DNA of 64,000 nt, taken from assembly GCF_900089775.1 (NCBI RefSeq), contig NZ_FLOB01000001.1:310001-374000 (forward strand), read 5' to 3'. The notes under the pieces are model-generated. The model worked only from the letters and a program-made list of their open reading frames with translations, made no database searches and was not told the DNA's origin. The translations under genes were made by a program, and so were the position numbers. Of this stretch, positions 36,466 through 45,474 are shown in pieces (position 1 is the first letter of the stretch; each line of letters begins with the position of its first letter). This stretch comes from Marinomonas spartinae. Its GTDB lineage: Bacteria > Pseudomonadota > Gammaproteobacteria > Pseudomonadales > Marinomonadaceae.

Positions 36466-36481
36466 TGGCACGAAATGTGGA
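36466..36481 (+). promoter_or_regulatory. sigma54-like promoter element, unit 2
   Basis: TGGCACGAAATGTGGA has a good -24 half (TGGCACG) but GG instead of GC at -12. It is aligned with the unit 1 element. Confidence 0.35.
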
Positions 36482-36495
36482 TTAAAAAACTTAAT

Positions 36496-36507
36496 TGTGT
36501 GCACATA
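36496..36507. promoter_or_regulatory. possible MarR operator, unit 2
   Basis: TGTGTGCACATA, a near-perfect palindrome 40 bp before the MarR start, plus GCACATA at 36524-36530. It shares half-sites with the first permease promoter. Confidence 0.5.
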
Positions 36508-36546
36508 TCACATAACATAAATTGCACATATTTTCGGAGGTAGTTA

Positions 36547-37017
36547 ATGGCTAGTAAATATCTCACTCTCAGATTGGATGAATTAAATTCTCGTGCAAAA
36601 GAAGTGGGGAGTATGCGCCACGAATCCCAGTTGGGCCTCACTTTACGTGAGGTTCGATTGATTATTCTGATCGCCGATGAAACAGGCATTAATATCAATA
36701 GCTTGGTCGAAAACTCCTTTTTAGAACGGACTATCGTTTCTAGAACGGTCACAAAACTATGTCAATCGGGCTTAGTGAGAAGAGTCGTAAACGACAAAGA
36801 TGCACGTCAAACTCAGCTCTTTTTAACGCCAGAAGGTGTCACAACAGCACAAAAAGCCAAAAAGCTTTCAAATGAAGGGGTTGCAAGCATGCTAGCCACA
36901 TTAACTCCCTATGAAAGAGAGGTCTTTGAGTTATCTCTTGAAAAAGTGTTAGCGAAAGTTCTGACGGATCTTGAGGAGGAAAAAAAGAAACAAAAACAGT
37001 CACAGAACGTGTGTTAG
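36547..37017 (+). CDS. MarR-family regulator of the amide/amine cluster
   Basis: 156-residue winged-HTH protein with the DNA-binding core ININSLVENSFLERTIVSRTVTKLCQSGLVRRVVNDKDARQTQLFLT (about 58-102) and a basic C-terminal tail. It lies between the amine oxidase and the second permease gene, all on the same strand. The TGTGTGC/GCACATA half-sites shared by its own promoter and that of the first permease make it the best candidate repressor of both transcription units. Confidence 0.86.
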   Translation: MASKYLTLRLDELNSRAKEVGSMRHESQLGLTLREVRLIILIADETGININSLVENSFLERTIVSRTVTKLCQSGLVRRVVNDKDARQTQLFLTPEGVTTAQKAKKLSNEGVASMLATLTPYEREVFELSLEKVLAKVLTDLEEEKKKQKQSQNVC

Positions 37018-37125
37018 CTCTCAGTGTTTATCAATGCAGTGTCCAAAACAATAAAAGAAGCCTTGCCATGACCATATGCCACGGCTTCAAAGAATAAAAA
37101 AACATAATAAATCAAGGTACCGATC

Positions 37126-38493
37126 ATGAATGAAACAGTATTAGAAGTAACAGCGAAACAAGGCATCAAGCAATCTGATGACGTGCAATCACTGAAAAGA
37201 TCATTGGGCTTGAAAGAGTTAGTGGCTTACGGTTTAGCCTTTATTGCCCCCGTGGCGCCACTGACCACCTTTGGTTTTGTGTGGAATGTCTCTGGTGGCT
37301 TTATTGCCCTAGCCTATGTGGTGGCCACCATTTGTATGTATTTCACGGCAAGAAGCTATGTCACCATGTCGGAGCAAGTTCAATCCGCCGGTTCTATATA
37401 CAGCTATGTTCGATTCGGCTTAGGCAATTTTGCCGGTTTTATCGGTGGTTGGCTGATTTTATTGGACTATTTATTGATTCCCGCCTTGGTATTTGTGCTG
37501 ATGTCATTCAGTACAAATATTTTGGTGCCATCGATTAGTCGTGAGAACTGGATCTTAATCTTAGTGGGGACGTCTTTTCTTATTAACTGGTTTGGTGTCA
37601 ATGTTACAGCGAAAGCCAGTTTGTACGCGGTCATCGCGCAATTTTTAATGGTGGGTGGCGTGGTTGCCTTGGCGATTTTTGCGCTACAGGATGGCAAAGG
37701 TACCGGCGCAGTGACCTTAGAGCCCCTCTATAACAGCGTGGATTTTAGCTGGCACTATGTGTTAGCGGGCGCTTCTATTTGTGTTTTGTCCTTTTTAGGG
37801 TTTGATGCCATCACCACATTAGGTGAAGAGACTCGAACGAAAGATCCTAAGATGATTGGCCGTGCCATTATGATTGTCCTGGCACTGTGTGGTGTGGTGT
37901 TTACGGTGACGACCTTGGTGGTAGGTAACTTGATGAAGGGCATTGAGTACTCGAATCCCGCTACCGCTATTTTTGAAATTTTAGCCATACAGGTTGGCCC
38001 TTGGGCGTCGACGACATTGGCGTGGTTACTGGCGATTATTGTGGGCTTTTCTAATACGTTACCAATGCAGTCTAGTGTAGCGCGTGTGTTGTATGCTATG
38101 GGACGTGATCGTCAATTGCCGCACTTTTTGTCTAAATTGCATCCTAAATTTCAAACGCCTTATATGGCAATGTTAGTCGCAACGATAGTGACCCTAGCAA
38201 CGGCCTTGATTATGAAAGATAACCTCGACATCTTAGCCTCGCTGGTTAATTTTGGTGCATTATCCGGGTTTTTATTATTGCATGTGGCAGTGTTTGTGCG
38301 TTTTGGACTGAACAATCCTGATCGTAAATGGTTTGTCCATATTATTGTGCCTATTGTGGGAGCTGCGATTGTACTTGCGGTGTTCTCTGGGATGGATCGC
38401 TTTGCGATGATCTTGGGAGGAACTTGGCTATCGGCTGGGATTATTTATGGCTTAGTGAATCGACAAAAAACAAAAATTGTCATGGAGGTATAG
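37126..38493 (+). CDS. APC-family amino acid/amine permease, paralogue 2
   Basis: 455-residue permease, about 80 percent identical to the product at 31791-33161 over its whole length, with the same SLKRSLGLKELVAYGLAFIAP, EQVQSAGSIYSYVRFGLGNF and FLGFDAITTLGEET segments. Differences concentrate at the N-terminal tail, near LEPLYNSVDF and at the C-terminus, so affinity or substrate preference may differ. It is in the same direction as the MarR gene 108 bp upstream and ends at a strong terminator. Confidence 0.88.
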   Translation: MNETVLEVTAKQGIKQSDDVQSLKRSLGLKELVAYGLAFIAPVAPLTTFGFVWNVSGGFIALAYVVATICMYFTARSYVTMSEQVQSAGSIYSYVRFGLGNFAGFIGGWLILLDYLLIPALVFVLMSFSTNILVPSISRENWILILVGTSFLINWFGVNVTAKASLYAVIAQFLMVGGVVALAIFALQDGKGTGAVTLEPLYNSVDFSWHYVLAGASICVLSFLGFDAITTLGEETRTKDPKMIGRAIMIVLALCGVVFTVTTLVVGNLMKGIEYSNPATAIFEILAIQVGPWASTTLAWLLAIIVGFSNTLPMQSSVARVLYAMGRDRQLPHFLSKLHPKFQTPYMAMLVATIVTLATALIMKDNLDILASLVNFGALSGFLLLHVAVFVRFGLNNPDRKWFVHIIVPIVGAAIVLAVFSGMDRFAMILGGTWLSAGIIYGLVNRQKTKIVMEV

Positions 38494-38500
38494 ACCTCTT

Positions 38501-38540
38501 CGAAAAAAAGAACAGGCCTGATGGCCTGTTCTTTTTTTCG
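38501..38540 (+). terminator. strong terminator of the second permease
   Basis: 18-bp perfect stem CGAAAAAAAGAACAGGCC with its inverse around TGAT, beginning 8 bp after the stop. It has seven T's at the end and A's in front, so it works on both strands. Confidence 0.95.
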
Positions 38541-38587
38541 TATCTGTTGGACGCTGCTTGACTATCTAATTAAGGAAGGTCGCGTGA

Positions 38588-39073
38588 TTAGGTTAGTTCG
38601 AAGACTTTAATGTCGACAGTGTCTGCCGCTGGATAGGTAACTGAACCGGTAAAAATACTGTCGTTTAACCAGAACAAAGGCCCTTCTGGTGCGGAAAAAA
38701 CGGGTGTACAGCGGCAGTAATATTCACTTTCTGGAATGGGCCAAATACCTTGCTCAACCATCTCTTGGCCTTTTTTAGTGTTACGAATTAGCCCAGTATT
38801 TTGGATGTTAATCACTTGGCCCGCTTCGGTTTGTAGGGAGTAGATGGCGTTCAGTATTCCCACTTTATCGGCCCGCTCACGAAAAAAATCTGCACCATTA
38901 GGTAACACCACTCCTTTTATCTTCGATTGATCGTTACCAATCGCGTAGAACTCGCCACCTATGATGGGATAGTTCATACAGATACCGTCTGGTGTTTTGC
39001 CCAGTTCAACGGGTGGGGTGATTTTCGCTATGATGTTCATTCTAAAGGTCAGTTGGTGAGTAGATGTTGGCAT
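38588..39073 (-). CDS. DUF3237 family protein
   Basis: 161-residue cytoplasmic beta-barrel-like protein. It has the family pattern: an N-terminal FRMNIIAKI strand, PIIGGEFYAIG, the central GVVLPNGADF and a C-terminal YYCRCTPVFSAPEGPLFWLNDSIFTG segment. DUF3237 has no established function; members often accompany aromatic or lactone metabolism. It is a single gene converging on the permease terminator. Confidence 0.78.
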   Translation of the reverse strand: MPTSTHQLTFRMNIIAKITPPVELGKTPDGICMNYPIIGGEFYAIGNDQSKIKGVVLPNGADFFRERADKVGILNAIYSLQTEAGQVINIQNTGLIRNTKKGQEMVEQGIWPIPESEYYCRCTPVFSAPEGPLFWLNDSIFTGSVTYPAADTVDIKVFELT

Positions 39074-39307
39074 GATGGTGTCCTTATTATTTATTTTTGA
39101 GCGTTTTTTTGTTTTATTATTAAACTATTTTTATTTTGATTGCTATGAAATATAACAAAAATCAGCAGGTCTATGTGTTCTTCTCTTACTTTATAAGGCT
39201 GTTTTGCGTCGTAAATCATAAAATTTAAACGACACTGTGCGTTAATATAAGCGTATGATTTTCACTGTAAGTTGCTACATCGTTGTTTGATCGGATGGGA
39301 GTCTGTC

Positions 39308-39979
39308 GTGTTATCGCGTTTGCCAAAGTGGGTGGAGTACGGTGCGTTTTTACTGGCTATGGTTGCAGGTTTTGTCAATGCCGTGGCCTTGTTAGGGTTT
39401 GAACATCAAGCGGTCTCGCATGTGTCTGGGACAGCGACATTAGTGGGCAGCCAAATTGTGAATGACACAGGAGAACTGTTCCGCTTAGTGGGCATCCTGT
39501 TGAGCTTTTTATTGGGTTCGGCCATTTCTGGTTTTATGCTAACCAGCTCATCGCTTAAGCTGGGGCGTTTCTATGATGTGTTGTTGATTCTCGAAGCTTC
39601 TCTTTTATTGGTCTCTATGTATTTTTTAATGCAAGGTAATGACATTGGGCCTTTCTTTGCGTCGACCGCCTGTGGTTTACAAAATGCTCTGGCGACGACC
39701 TACAGTGGCGCCGTTGTTAGGACGACCCACCTGACAGGGATCTTTACGGACTTGGGGATCATGCTCGGAGGCGCCTTTCGTGGTAAAAAGGTCGATAAGC
39801 GTAAAACTTGGCTTTTGGTGACCATCGTAATTGGTTTTATTTCTGGTGGTTCTTTTGGCACCTTGGTGTTCGATGTATACCGTTTTAAAGCGTTGGCTGT
39901 CCCCGCCACACTGTGTTTTGTATTAGCGATTGTCTATAGGATATACCGTCGACGCTTGATTCAAGTGGAGGTGAATTAA
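39308..39979 (+). CDS. YoaK family (DUF1275) membrane protein
   Basis: 223-residue integral membrane protein with six hydrophobic segments. DUF1275 features: FLLAMVAGFVNAVALLGF at the start, the VSHVSGTATLVG motif, CGLQNALATTYSGAVVRTTHLTGIFTDLG in the middle, and a basic C-terminus. Function unknown. I chose the GTG at 39308 because GGGAG lies 6 nt upstream; an in-frame start at 39272 has no such site. Confidence 0.83.
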   Translation: MLSRLPKWVEYGAFLLAMVAGFVNAVALLGFEHQAVSHVSGTATLVGSQIVNDTGELFRLVGILLSFLLGSAISGFMLTSSSLKLGRFYDVLLILEASLLLVSMYFLMQGNDIGPFFASTACGLQNALATTYSGAVVRTTHLTGIFTDLGIMLGGAFRGKKVDKRKTWLLVTIVIGFISGGSFGTLVFDVYRFKALAVPATLCFVLAIVYRIYRRRLIQVEVN

Positions 39980-40089
39980 GCCTTTTAGCGTCATAGTATA
40001 AAAAACACTGGCGTATAACAGGATCGACAAGGCAAAGTGTTCTATAGTGGAAGCCAAATAATCTGAATAAAAGCAAGCAGGAGCAGATC

Positions 40090-40605
40090 ATGACACAGCA
40101 TTTGGTACTGAGTTTTATTGGTGATGATAAGCCTGGTGTGGTGGAGAGTTTGTCGGATGTGATTCGCCGATATCATGGTAATTGGCTGGAAAGCCGTATG
40201 GCTCATTTAGCGGATAAATTTGCGGGTATTTTGACGTTAACGGTTCCAGTAGACCAACAAGAGGCGCTCATTCAGGCCTTGCGTGCCTTTGATCAAAAAG
40301 GCTTCAGTGTGACGGTGGAAAAAGCCAATGTCACTACTACTGGTGGGCAGATGTTGTATTTGTCTGTAGTGGGTAACGATAAGCCAGGGATTGTTCAGGA
40401 AGTCTCACAAGTGTTGCATTCGTTGATGATCAATGTCAAAGAACTGCATACTTCCTGCGAACCTGCGCCAATGAGCTCTGAAATGCTGTTCAAAGCAGAT
40501 CTCGTACTGCGAGTGCCTGACGGCTTGCAATTGTCGGATATTGAAGCTGCTTTGGAACGTATTGGCAGTGACTTAATGATAGAGTTGAATTCGGATCCTG
40601 TTTAA
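40090..40605 (+). CDS. GcvR-like protein with two ACT domains
   Basis: 171-residue protein with two ACT domains: residues about 3-75 (LVLSFIGDDKPGVVESLSDVI) and 88-165 (YLSVVGNDKPGIVQEVSQVL). This is the architecture of GcvR, the partner of GcvA in glycine-cleavage control in E. coli. No gcv genes or GcvA are nearby, so the regulated system is uncertain. CAGGAG precedes the ATG. Confidence 0.82.
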   Translation: MTQHLVLSFIGDDKPGVVESLSDVIRRYHGNWLESRMAHLADKFAGILTLTVPVDQQEALIQALRAFDQKGFSVTVEKANVTTTGGQMLYLSVVGNDKPGIVQEVSQVLHSLMINVKELHTSCEPAPMSSEMLFKADLVLRVPDGLQLSDIEAALERIGSDLMIELNSDPV

Positions 40606-40673
40606 CTCTGGACTGGCCTCTGTGTAAGGAAACATTAGGGATAACCGCCCTACACGCCATGTTGGCTATTTTT

Positions 40674-40707
40674 TTGTGACGTTAAACTTGTTAATTTAAC
40701 GTCACAA
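40674..40707. promoter_or_regulatory. 13-bp inverted repeat before the MFS gene
   Basis: TTGTGACGTTAAA and its inverse TTTAACGTCACAA separated by 8 bp, about 115 bp upstream of the MFS start. There is no T-tract after it on either strand, so an operator or RNA element is more likely than a terminator. Confidence 0.4.
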
Positions 40708-40820
40708 TATCAAGGAGTGAAACGCTGACCTCTCTCTTTTCTTCCCGACTGGGAAGCTCTTCTCCTAAAGCCAGCGCTTTTCTTTATCGCATATCGATTA
40801 TTCCTATTAGGAGGCGATGA

Positions 40821-42044
40821 TTGAGCAAAACCTTTCGGTCCCTATCGAACCCGAATTATCGATTGTGGTTCATCGGGGCGGTTATCTCCAATATCGGTAC
40901 CTGGTTGCAACGTACCGCTCAAGACTGGATTGTGATCGCTGAATTATCGGATAAAAATGCGTCTGCCGTTGGGCTGGTGGTGTTTTTACAATTTGCACCG
41001 CAAATTCTATTGTTGCCGATCACTGGTTGGACAGTCGATAAATTCAACCGTCGGAAAATCCTCATTGTGACGCAAGTATTGATGGCGATATTGGCATTGG
41101 CTCTTGGGCTGTTAATATTGAGTAATTCGGTAGCGTTATGGCAAGTGTGTGTCTGTGCTTTTTTATTAGGCTGTGTCGCGGCGTTTGATGCGCCTGCGCG
41201 GCAATCCTTTGTGTCCGATATCGTCAACGAAAAAGAACTGTCTAATGCGGTATCGTTGAATTCTTTGTCTTTTAATACTGCACGCCTCGTTGGGCCAGCG
41301 ATTGCGGGGGTATTGATTGCCTGGATTGGCGCAGGGTGGGTGTTTTTGCTTAATGCCGTATCTTTTATTCCCATGTTAACGTCCCTATATCGTTTGCGCT
41401 CGCGTTTGTCAGAAAGAGAAAATGTCGTTACGGTAGAAGTCGGAGGAGCAGGGTTTTCATCGAACTTTTTCGATGGCTTCCGCTATATCGCCAAAAGCAG
41501 AAAAATGACCACCGTGGCCCTGATGACGTTCCTGATTTGTTCATTTGGTATGAACTTCGCTGTGTACTTGTCTTCTATGACGGTGCATGTATTTAAAGGT
41601 CATTCAGATCAATATGGGTTTTTGATTTCTACCATGGCGATCGGCTCGATGACAGGGGCGGTGATCACCGCGAGGCGGATACAGCCGACGATGCTGTTTA
41701 TCACTATTGCGGCCTCAGGGGTAGCGATTAGTAGTATAGTGGCGGCGTATTGCACGAGCTTCTATGGTTTTTGTGTGGCTTTGGTCTTTTTAGGGTTGAG
41801 TTTACAAGCTTTTAATACCTCGTCTAATACAATGATGCAGCTGTCAACGGAGCGCCACTATCGGGGGCGGGTAATGGCGATTGTGATCGCCACGGCCTTG
41901 GGTAGCACGGCATTAGGTGGTCCTGTAGTCGGAGCGGTGGCCGATTGGCTGGGGCCTCGCTGGGGGGTCGGTATTGGTGGCTTATCGGCTTTGATTGCGG
42001 TTGGATTTGGGGTTCGCTATCTACGTGAAAAGACAGCCGCGTGA
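40821..42044 (+). CDS. MFS transporter, EntS/MFS_3-like
   Basis: 407-residue 12-helix transporter of the MFS_3 group. The N-terminus FRSLSNPNYRLWFIGAVISNIGTWLQRTAQDWIV, the RRKILIVTQ loop and FDAPARQSFVSDIV in helix 4 are typical of this group, which includes the siderophore exporter EntS. The TTG start at 40821 has AGGAGG 6 nt upstream. It converges on the iron-binding-protein gene 42154-43233. Export of a small molecule is inferred; the substrate is unknown. Confidence 0.84.
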   Translation: MSKTFRSLSNPNYRLWFIGAVISNIGTWLQRTAQDWIVIAELSDKNASAVGLVVFLQFAPQILLLPITGWTVDKFNRRKILIVTQVLMAILALALGLLILSNSVALWQVCVCAFLLGCVAAFDAPARQSFVSDIVNEKELSNAVSLNSLSFNTARLVGPAIAGVLIAWIGAGWVFLLNAVSFIPMLTSLYRLRSRLSERENVVTVEVGGAGFSSNFFDGFRYIAKSRKMTTVALMTFLICSFGMNFAVYLSSMTVHVFKGHSDQYGFLISTMAIGSMTGAVITARRIQPTMLFITIAASGVAISSIVAAYCTSFYGFCVALVFLGLSLQAFNTSSNTMMQLSTERHYRGRVMAIVIATALGSTALGGPVVGAVADWLGPRWGVGIGGLSALIAVGFGVRYLREKTAA

Positions 42045-42091
42045 CATCCTGAATAGTTTTGAGCTGTCAGTTGCAAACCATTTCATAGAAA

Positions 42092-42118
42092 AAGCCAGTA
42101 TGGAATCCATACTGGCTT
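42092..42118 (-). terminator. terminator of the iron-binding-protein gene
   Basis: AAGCCAGTAT...ATACTGGCTT stem; TTTTTC follows on the minus strand, 36 bp after the binding-protein stop codon. Confidence 0.8.
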
Positions 42119-42153
42119 AACAAAAATCGTCAACGTATTTTAGGACGAGACAA

Positions 42154-43233
42154 TTATATCTTAACCATAAAGGTGCCTTTTGGCACAACTGGCAGGTATT
42201 TCTTATAGAAGTTTATATAATCCTGCTGTGGGTGCAAATCGCTAAACAGCTTGGGATACAGGGCTTTGGCGTAGAATTCGATCAGGGCTCCGTCCATAAT
42301 GGTACGACAAGCGCCATGATAGGCACCATACATCCGATTATTTTTGATGGCGGATAGCGTCGACCAGCCAGTACGATTTTTGAATCCGGCTAAACGCTCT
42401 CTGGCCACTTTTTTAGAAATCCCCTGTCCCATCAACATGCCATCACTTTTTCCTACTTCGTATCCTGTTATTACGATGACGTCAGGATTAGAGGCAATGA
42501 TTTGTTCTGGGTTCATTTTTCCCCACCATTCCACATAAGGGGCGGCAATATTATCTCCCCCTGCAATGGTGCTAATGGCGCCCCACATATTTTTACCAAA
42601 GGTATAACCAATGTCGTTGACCCCAGAGGCGCCAAACTCCGTGTAGACTTTTGGCTTAGGTAAATTGGCTTTGGCAAGTCGGCTCTTAATCATGTGGATG
42701 GTATGAGCGTATTGGTTGGCGATTTCTTCGGCACGCTTCTGTTGGCCTGTTATCACCCCAATGATTTTGGTGCTTAACACATGGCGCTTTAAGGTTTCGG
42801 CATTGTAGTCCACCACCACGACAGGAATGCCAGCATTTTCCAAGCGTTTTACATCGTCACCAAGCGCTTTGTATTGCCAAGCTGCCAGCATAATAAGGTC
42901 TGGGTTTAGGCTGATGACCTTTTCCACTGAAAAGGTTTTTGTGTCTACTCGGCCAATAGCTGGGATTTTAGCTAACGATGGGCGATGTTTAACATACATG
43001 TCCCAGTTTGCTTTGCGGGCTTGCCAAATGTATCTTGACATACCAACCACATGGTCATAAGCGGCTTCGGTACCGATGGCCATATAGTCTTCAGGGTAAA
43101 ACCCTACAATGACTCGTTTTGCTGGCGCATCAAAGGTGACGTGTCGTCCTAATACGTCGGTAATGGTCGTTGTCTGAGCGACGCTGAGGGTTGAGAACAG
43201 CAGTGCTGCAGTGCAGAGTAGTTTTTTAAGCAT
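42154..43233 (-). CDS. iron/siderophore ABC transporter, periplasmic binding protein
   Basis: 359-residue class III binding protein of the FepB/BtuF type. The signal peptide is cleaved near residue 19 (SVAQ). The mature part starts TITDVLGRHVTFDAPAKRVIVG, with SLNPDLIMLAAWQYKA and NPDVIVITGYEVG in the lobes. It delivers an iron complex or related ligand to the FecCD-type permease encoded divergently. A Fur box lies in the shared intergenic region, so iron repression is expected. Confidence 0.88.
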   Translation of the reverse strand: MLKKLLCTAALLFSTLSVAQTTTITDVLGRHVTFDAPAKRVIVGFYPEDYMAIGTEAAYDHVVGMSRYIWQARKANWDMYVKHRPSLAKIPAIGRVDTKTFSVEKVISLNPDLIMLAAWQYKALGDDVKRLENAGIPVVVVDYNAETLKRHVLSTKIIGVITGQQKRAEEIANQYAHTIHMIKSRLAKANLPKPKVYTEFGASGVNDIGYTFGKNMWGAISTIAGGDNIAAPYVEWWGKMNPEQIIASNPDVIVITGYEVGKSDGMLMGQGISKKVARERLAGFKNRTGWSTLSAIKNNRMYGAYHGACRTIMDGALIEFYAKALYPKLFSDLHPQQDYINFYKKYLPVVPKGTFMVKI

Positions 43234-43355
43234 GAAAAGTATCCTTAAGGAATCATCAACACATTTTTTAACTTACGAACAAGGGTGGCTTTAGAAAAGG
43301 CCATAAAAAACACAAGAATTACTTGTGCGAATATTACGTTCAATTACAATACATA

Positions 43356-43374
43356 TGCAAATCATTATCATTGC
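43356..43374. promoter_or_regulatory. Fur box
   Basis: TGCAAATCATTATCATTGC closely matches the 19-bp Fur consensus (GATAATGATAATCATTATC), in the 337-bp gap between the divergent iron-transport genes. Apart from AT-rich promoter sequence nothing else is seen in the gap. Confidence 0.8.
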
Positions 43375-43570
43375 TTTTTCTAATTATATTGCGAATAGCT
43401 CTTTAATGATTCTGTAGAAACGCGATAATAGGCGACTAAATTTGTATTATTAAAAAGCAAGGAAGCTAAGAACAAGGCGTTTTAGTAATGGTTTTCTTAA
43501 ATAAAAGATGTATTGCCTTAGGTTACGACGATGTTATTCAATGTTCAGGGGCAATGCAGGATAAAAATAC

Positions 43571-44626
43571 ATGATAGATTCAAATATAGTCCATAGTGCC
43601 CTTAAGGCTCAGCGAAGCTACGAAAGACGACGCTTTTTGATAATCGCTTTGCTGGCTTCGATATTGGTATTGTCCTTTGTTTTCGATATTGCCACTGGCC
43701 CATCTATGATCAGTGTGCTGGATGTCACCCATGCCTTGGCGCATCTGTTTGGTTTCCCCGTTGAGGTAGCGAATACGACACAAATTATTGTCTCCAACCT
43801 ACGCTTACCGATGGCCGTCATGGCGGTAGTTGTGGGTGGCTCGTTAGGGGTAGGTGGGGCTGAGATGCAAACCTTACTAAATAACCCAATGGCCAGCCCT
43901 TACACCTTAGGGATGGCGGCGGCATCGGGGTTTGGGGCGGCTTTGATGTTGTATTTAGGCTCCCTAGGCTTGGAATCGAATGTGGCTGTACCCATCGGGG
44001 CCTTTGTGTGCTGTATGTTGTCAGCGAGTTTGTTGTTTGGGTTGGCGATGATGCGCCATATTACCTCTGGACAATTAATTTTAGCCGGGATTGCGTTACT
44101 CTTCTTATTTCAATCACTACTCTCTTTGGTGCAATTTGTTTCTTCGCCAGAGTTGAGCCAGCAAATTTTGTTTTGGTTGTTTGGTAGTTTAACGAAATCC
44201 AGTTGGTCTAATGTCAGTATTACCGCTGGGATGATCACTCTGTGTCTGATTATTTTGATAAAAGACTCGTGGAAGCTGACCGCCTTACGTTTAGGGGAAG
44301 AGAGGGCAAAAAGTCTAGGGGTTGACGTGACACGCCTACGGCTAAAAACTCTGGTGCTTGTCGCGATTATGACGGCTACTGTCACCAGCTTTGTTGGCAT
44401 CATCGGCTTTATCGGTATTGTCGCGCCCAATATTGCTCGTATGTTAGTGGGGGAAGATCAACGTTACTTTTTGCCTTTATCCTTTCTTGTGGGGGCGTTT
44501 TTATTATCCAGTGCGTCGGTATTGTCTAAAGTGATTGTACCTGGGGCACTGTTTCCTATTGGTATTGTGACGGCCATTATCGGGGTGCCGTTTTTCTTCT
44601 GGTTGATCATGAGTAAGAGACGCTAA
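43571..44626 (+). CDS. iron/siderophore ABC transporter, FecCD-type permease
   Basis: 351-residue permease with about ten helices. FecCD motifs: LRLPMAVMAVVVGGSLGVGGAEMQTLLNNPMASPYTLGMAAASGFGA and the ATPase-contact loop GEERAKSLGVDVTRLRLKTL. The end carries GFIGIVAPNIARMLVGEDQRYFLPLS. It imports the ligand presented by the divergently encoded binding protein. It is one base from the ATPase gene. Confidence 0.93.
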   Translation: MIDSNIVHSALKAQRSYERRRFLIIALLASILVLSFVFDIATGPSMISVLDVTHALAHLFGFPVEVANTTQIIVSNLRLPMAVMAVVVGGSLGVGGAEMQTLLNNPMASPYTLGMAAASGFGAALMLYLGSLGLESNVAVPIGAFVCCMLSASLLFGLAMMRHITSGQLILAGIALLFLFQSLLSLVQFVSSPELSQQILFWLFGSLTKSSWSNVSITAGMITLCLIILIKDSWKLTALRLGEERAKSLGVDVTRLRLKTLVLVAIMTATVTSFVGIIGFIGIVAPNIARMLVGEDQRYFLPLSFLVGAFLLSSASVLSKVIVPGALFPIGIVTAIIGVPFFFWLIMSKRR

Positions 44627-44627
44627 T

Positions 44628-45422
44628 ATGTTAGAAGTTCGTCATTTACATCTCGCCTTTGATGATTTGGTGCTAGCGGATGATATGAGCTTTACCCTTA
44701 AGGCTGGGCAAACTCATGTGATTATTGGCCCGAACGGCACAGGTAAGAGCTCGTTGCTGAAAGCTCTATTTGGCGATTTAGCGCCTCAGCAAGGACGTAT
44801 TTTCTTCCAGGATAAAGAAATAGACCGCAAACATCTTGGTGAGTGGCGCCAACATTTTGGTTATATGCCCCAAGACATTCGCCTTGATGTAGGCCTGAGT
44901 GTATTAGAAGTCGTGCTACTTGGTCAGCTGGATGCTTTGTCCTTAAAACTTGGTGATAGCTTACTAGAAGAAGCGCTTGGCGCGTTGAACCAGATTGGGC
45001 TTGTACATCTTGCCAATCGTGATGTTCGGACATTAAGCGGTGGACAATGCCAAATGGTGCTGTTTGCTCAAGCTCTTATGCGTCAGCCAAAAATTCTCAT
45101 GCTGGACGAGCCTGTCAGTGCATTGGATCTGCATTTTCAGCAAGTCATGTTGGATCATTTAGATTCACAAACCAAAGCGAAAGACTGGGTTTCAGTGATG
45201 GTTCTACACGATCTGAATCTGGCAGCACAGTATGCTGATAACTTGTTGGTATTAAAGGGCGGTAAGCTGGTGGCTCATGGGGCACCTAAAGATGTATTGA
45301 CGCCACAGTTAGTGAAAGCGGTGTATGGCGTCAAAGCCGATGTCATTCTCGATAGTGCAGGCGTCCCTTTTATTCGCACACAACGTAATGGCCATGAAGC
45401 GCCTTTAGCTGCGGTGGTGTAA
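44628..45422 (+). CDS. iron/siderophore ABC transporter, ATP-binding protein
   Basis: 264-residue FepC/FecE-type ATPase. It has Walker A GPNGTGKSS (about 33-41), Q-loop GYMPQDI, the signature LSGGQCQMVLFAQALM (a variant, with QCQMV for the usual QRQR), Walker B ILMLDEPVSALD and the switch His in VLHDL. It energises the permease encoded directly upstream. Confidence 0.93.
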   Translation: MLEVRHLHLAFDDLVLADDMSFTLKAGQTHVIIGPNGTGKSSLLKALFGDLAPQQGRIFFQDKEIDRKHLGEWRQHFGYMPQDIRLDVGLSVLEVVLLGQLDALSLKLGDSLLEEALGALNQIGLVHLANRDVRTLSGGQCQMVLFAQALMRQPKILMLDEPVSALDLHFQQVMLDHLDSQTKAKDWVSVMVLHDLNLAAQYADNLLVLKGGKLVAHGAPKDVLTPQLVKAVYGVKADVILDSAGVPFIRTQRNGHEAPLAAVV

Positions 45423-45474
45423 ACTCTACAGTTTTCACCCCTTCCTTATCTAAGAGTATCCCAATAGATTATTC

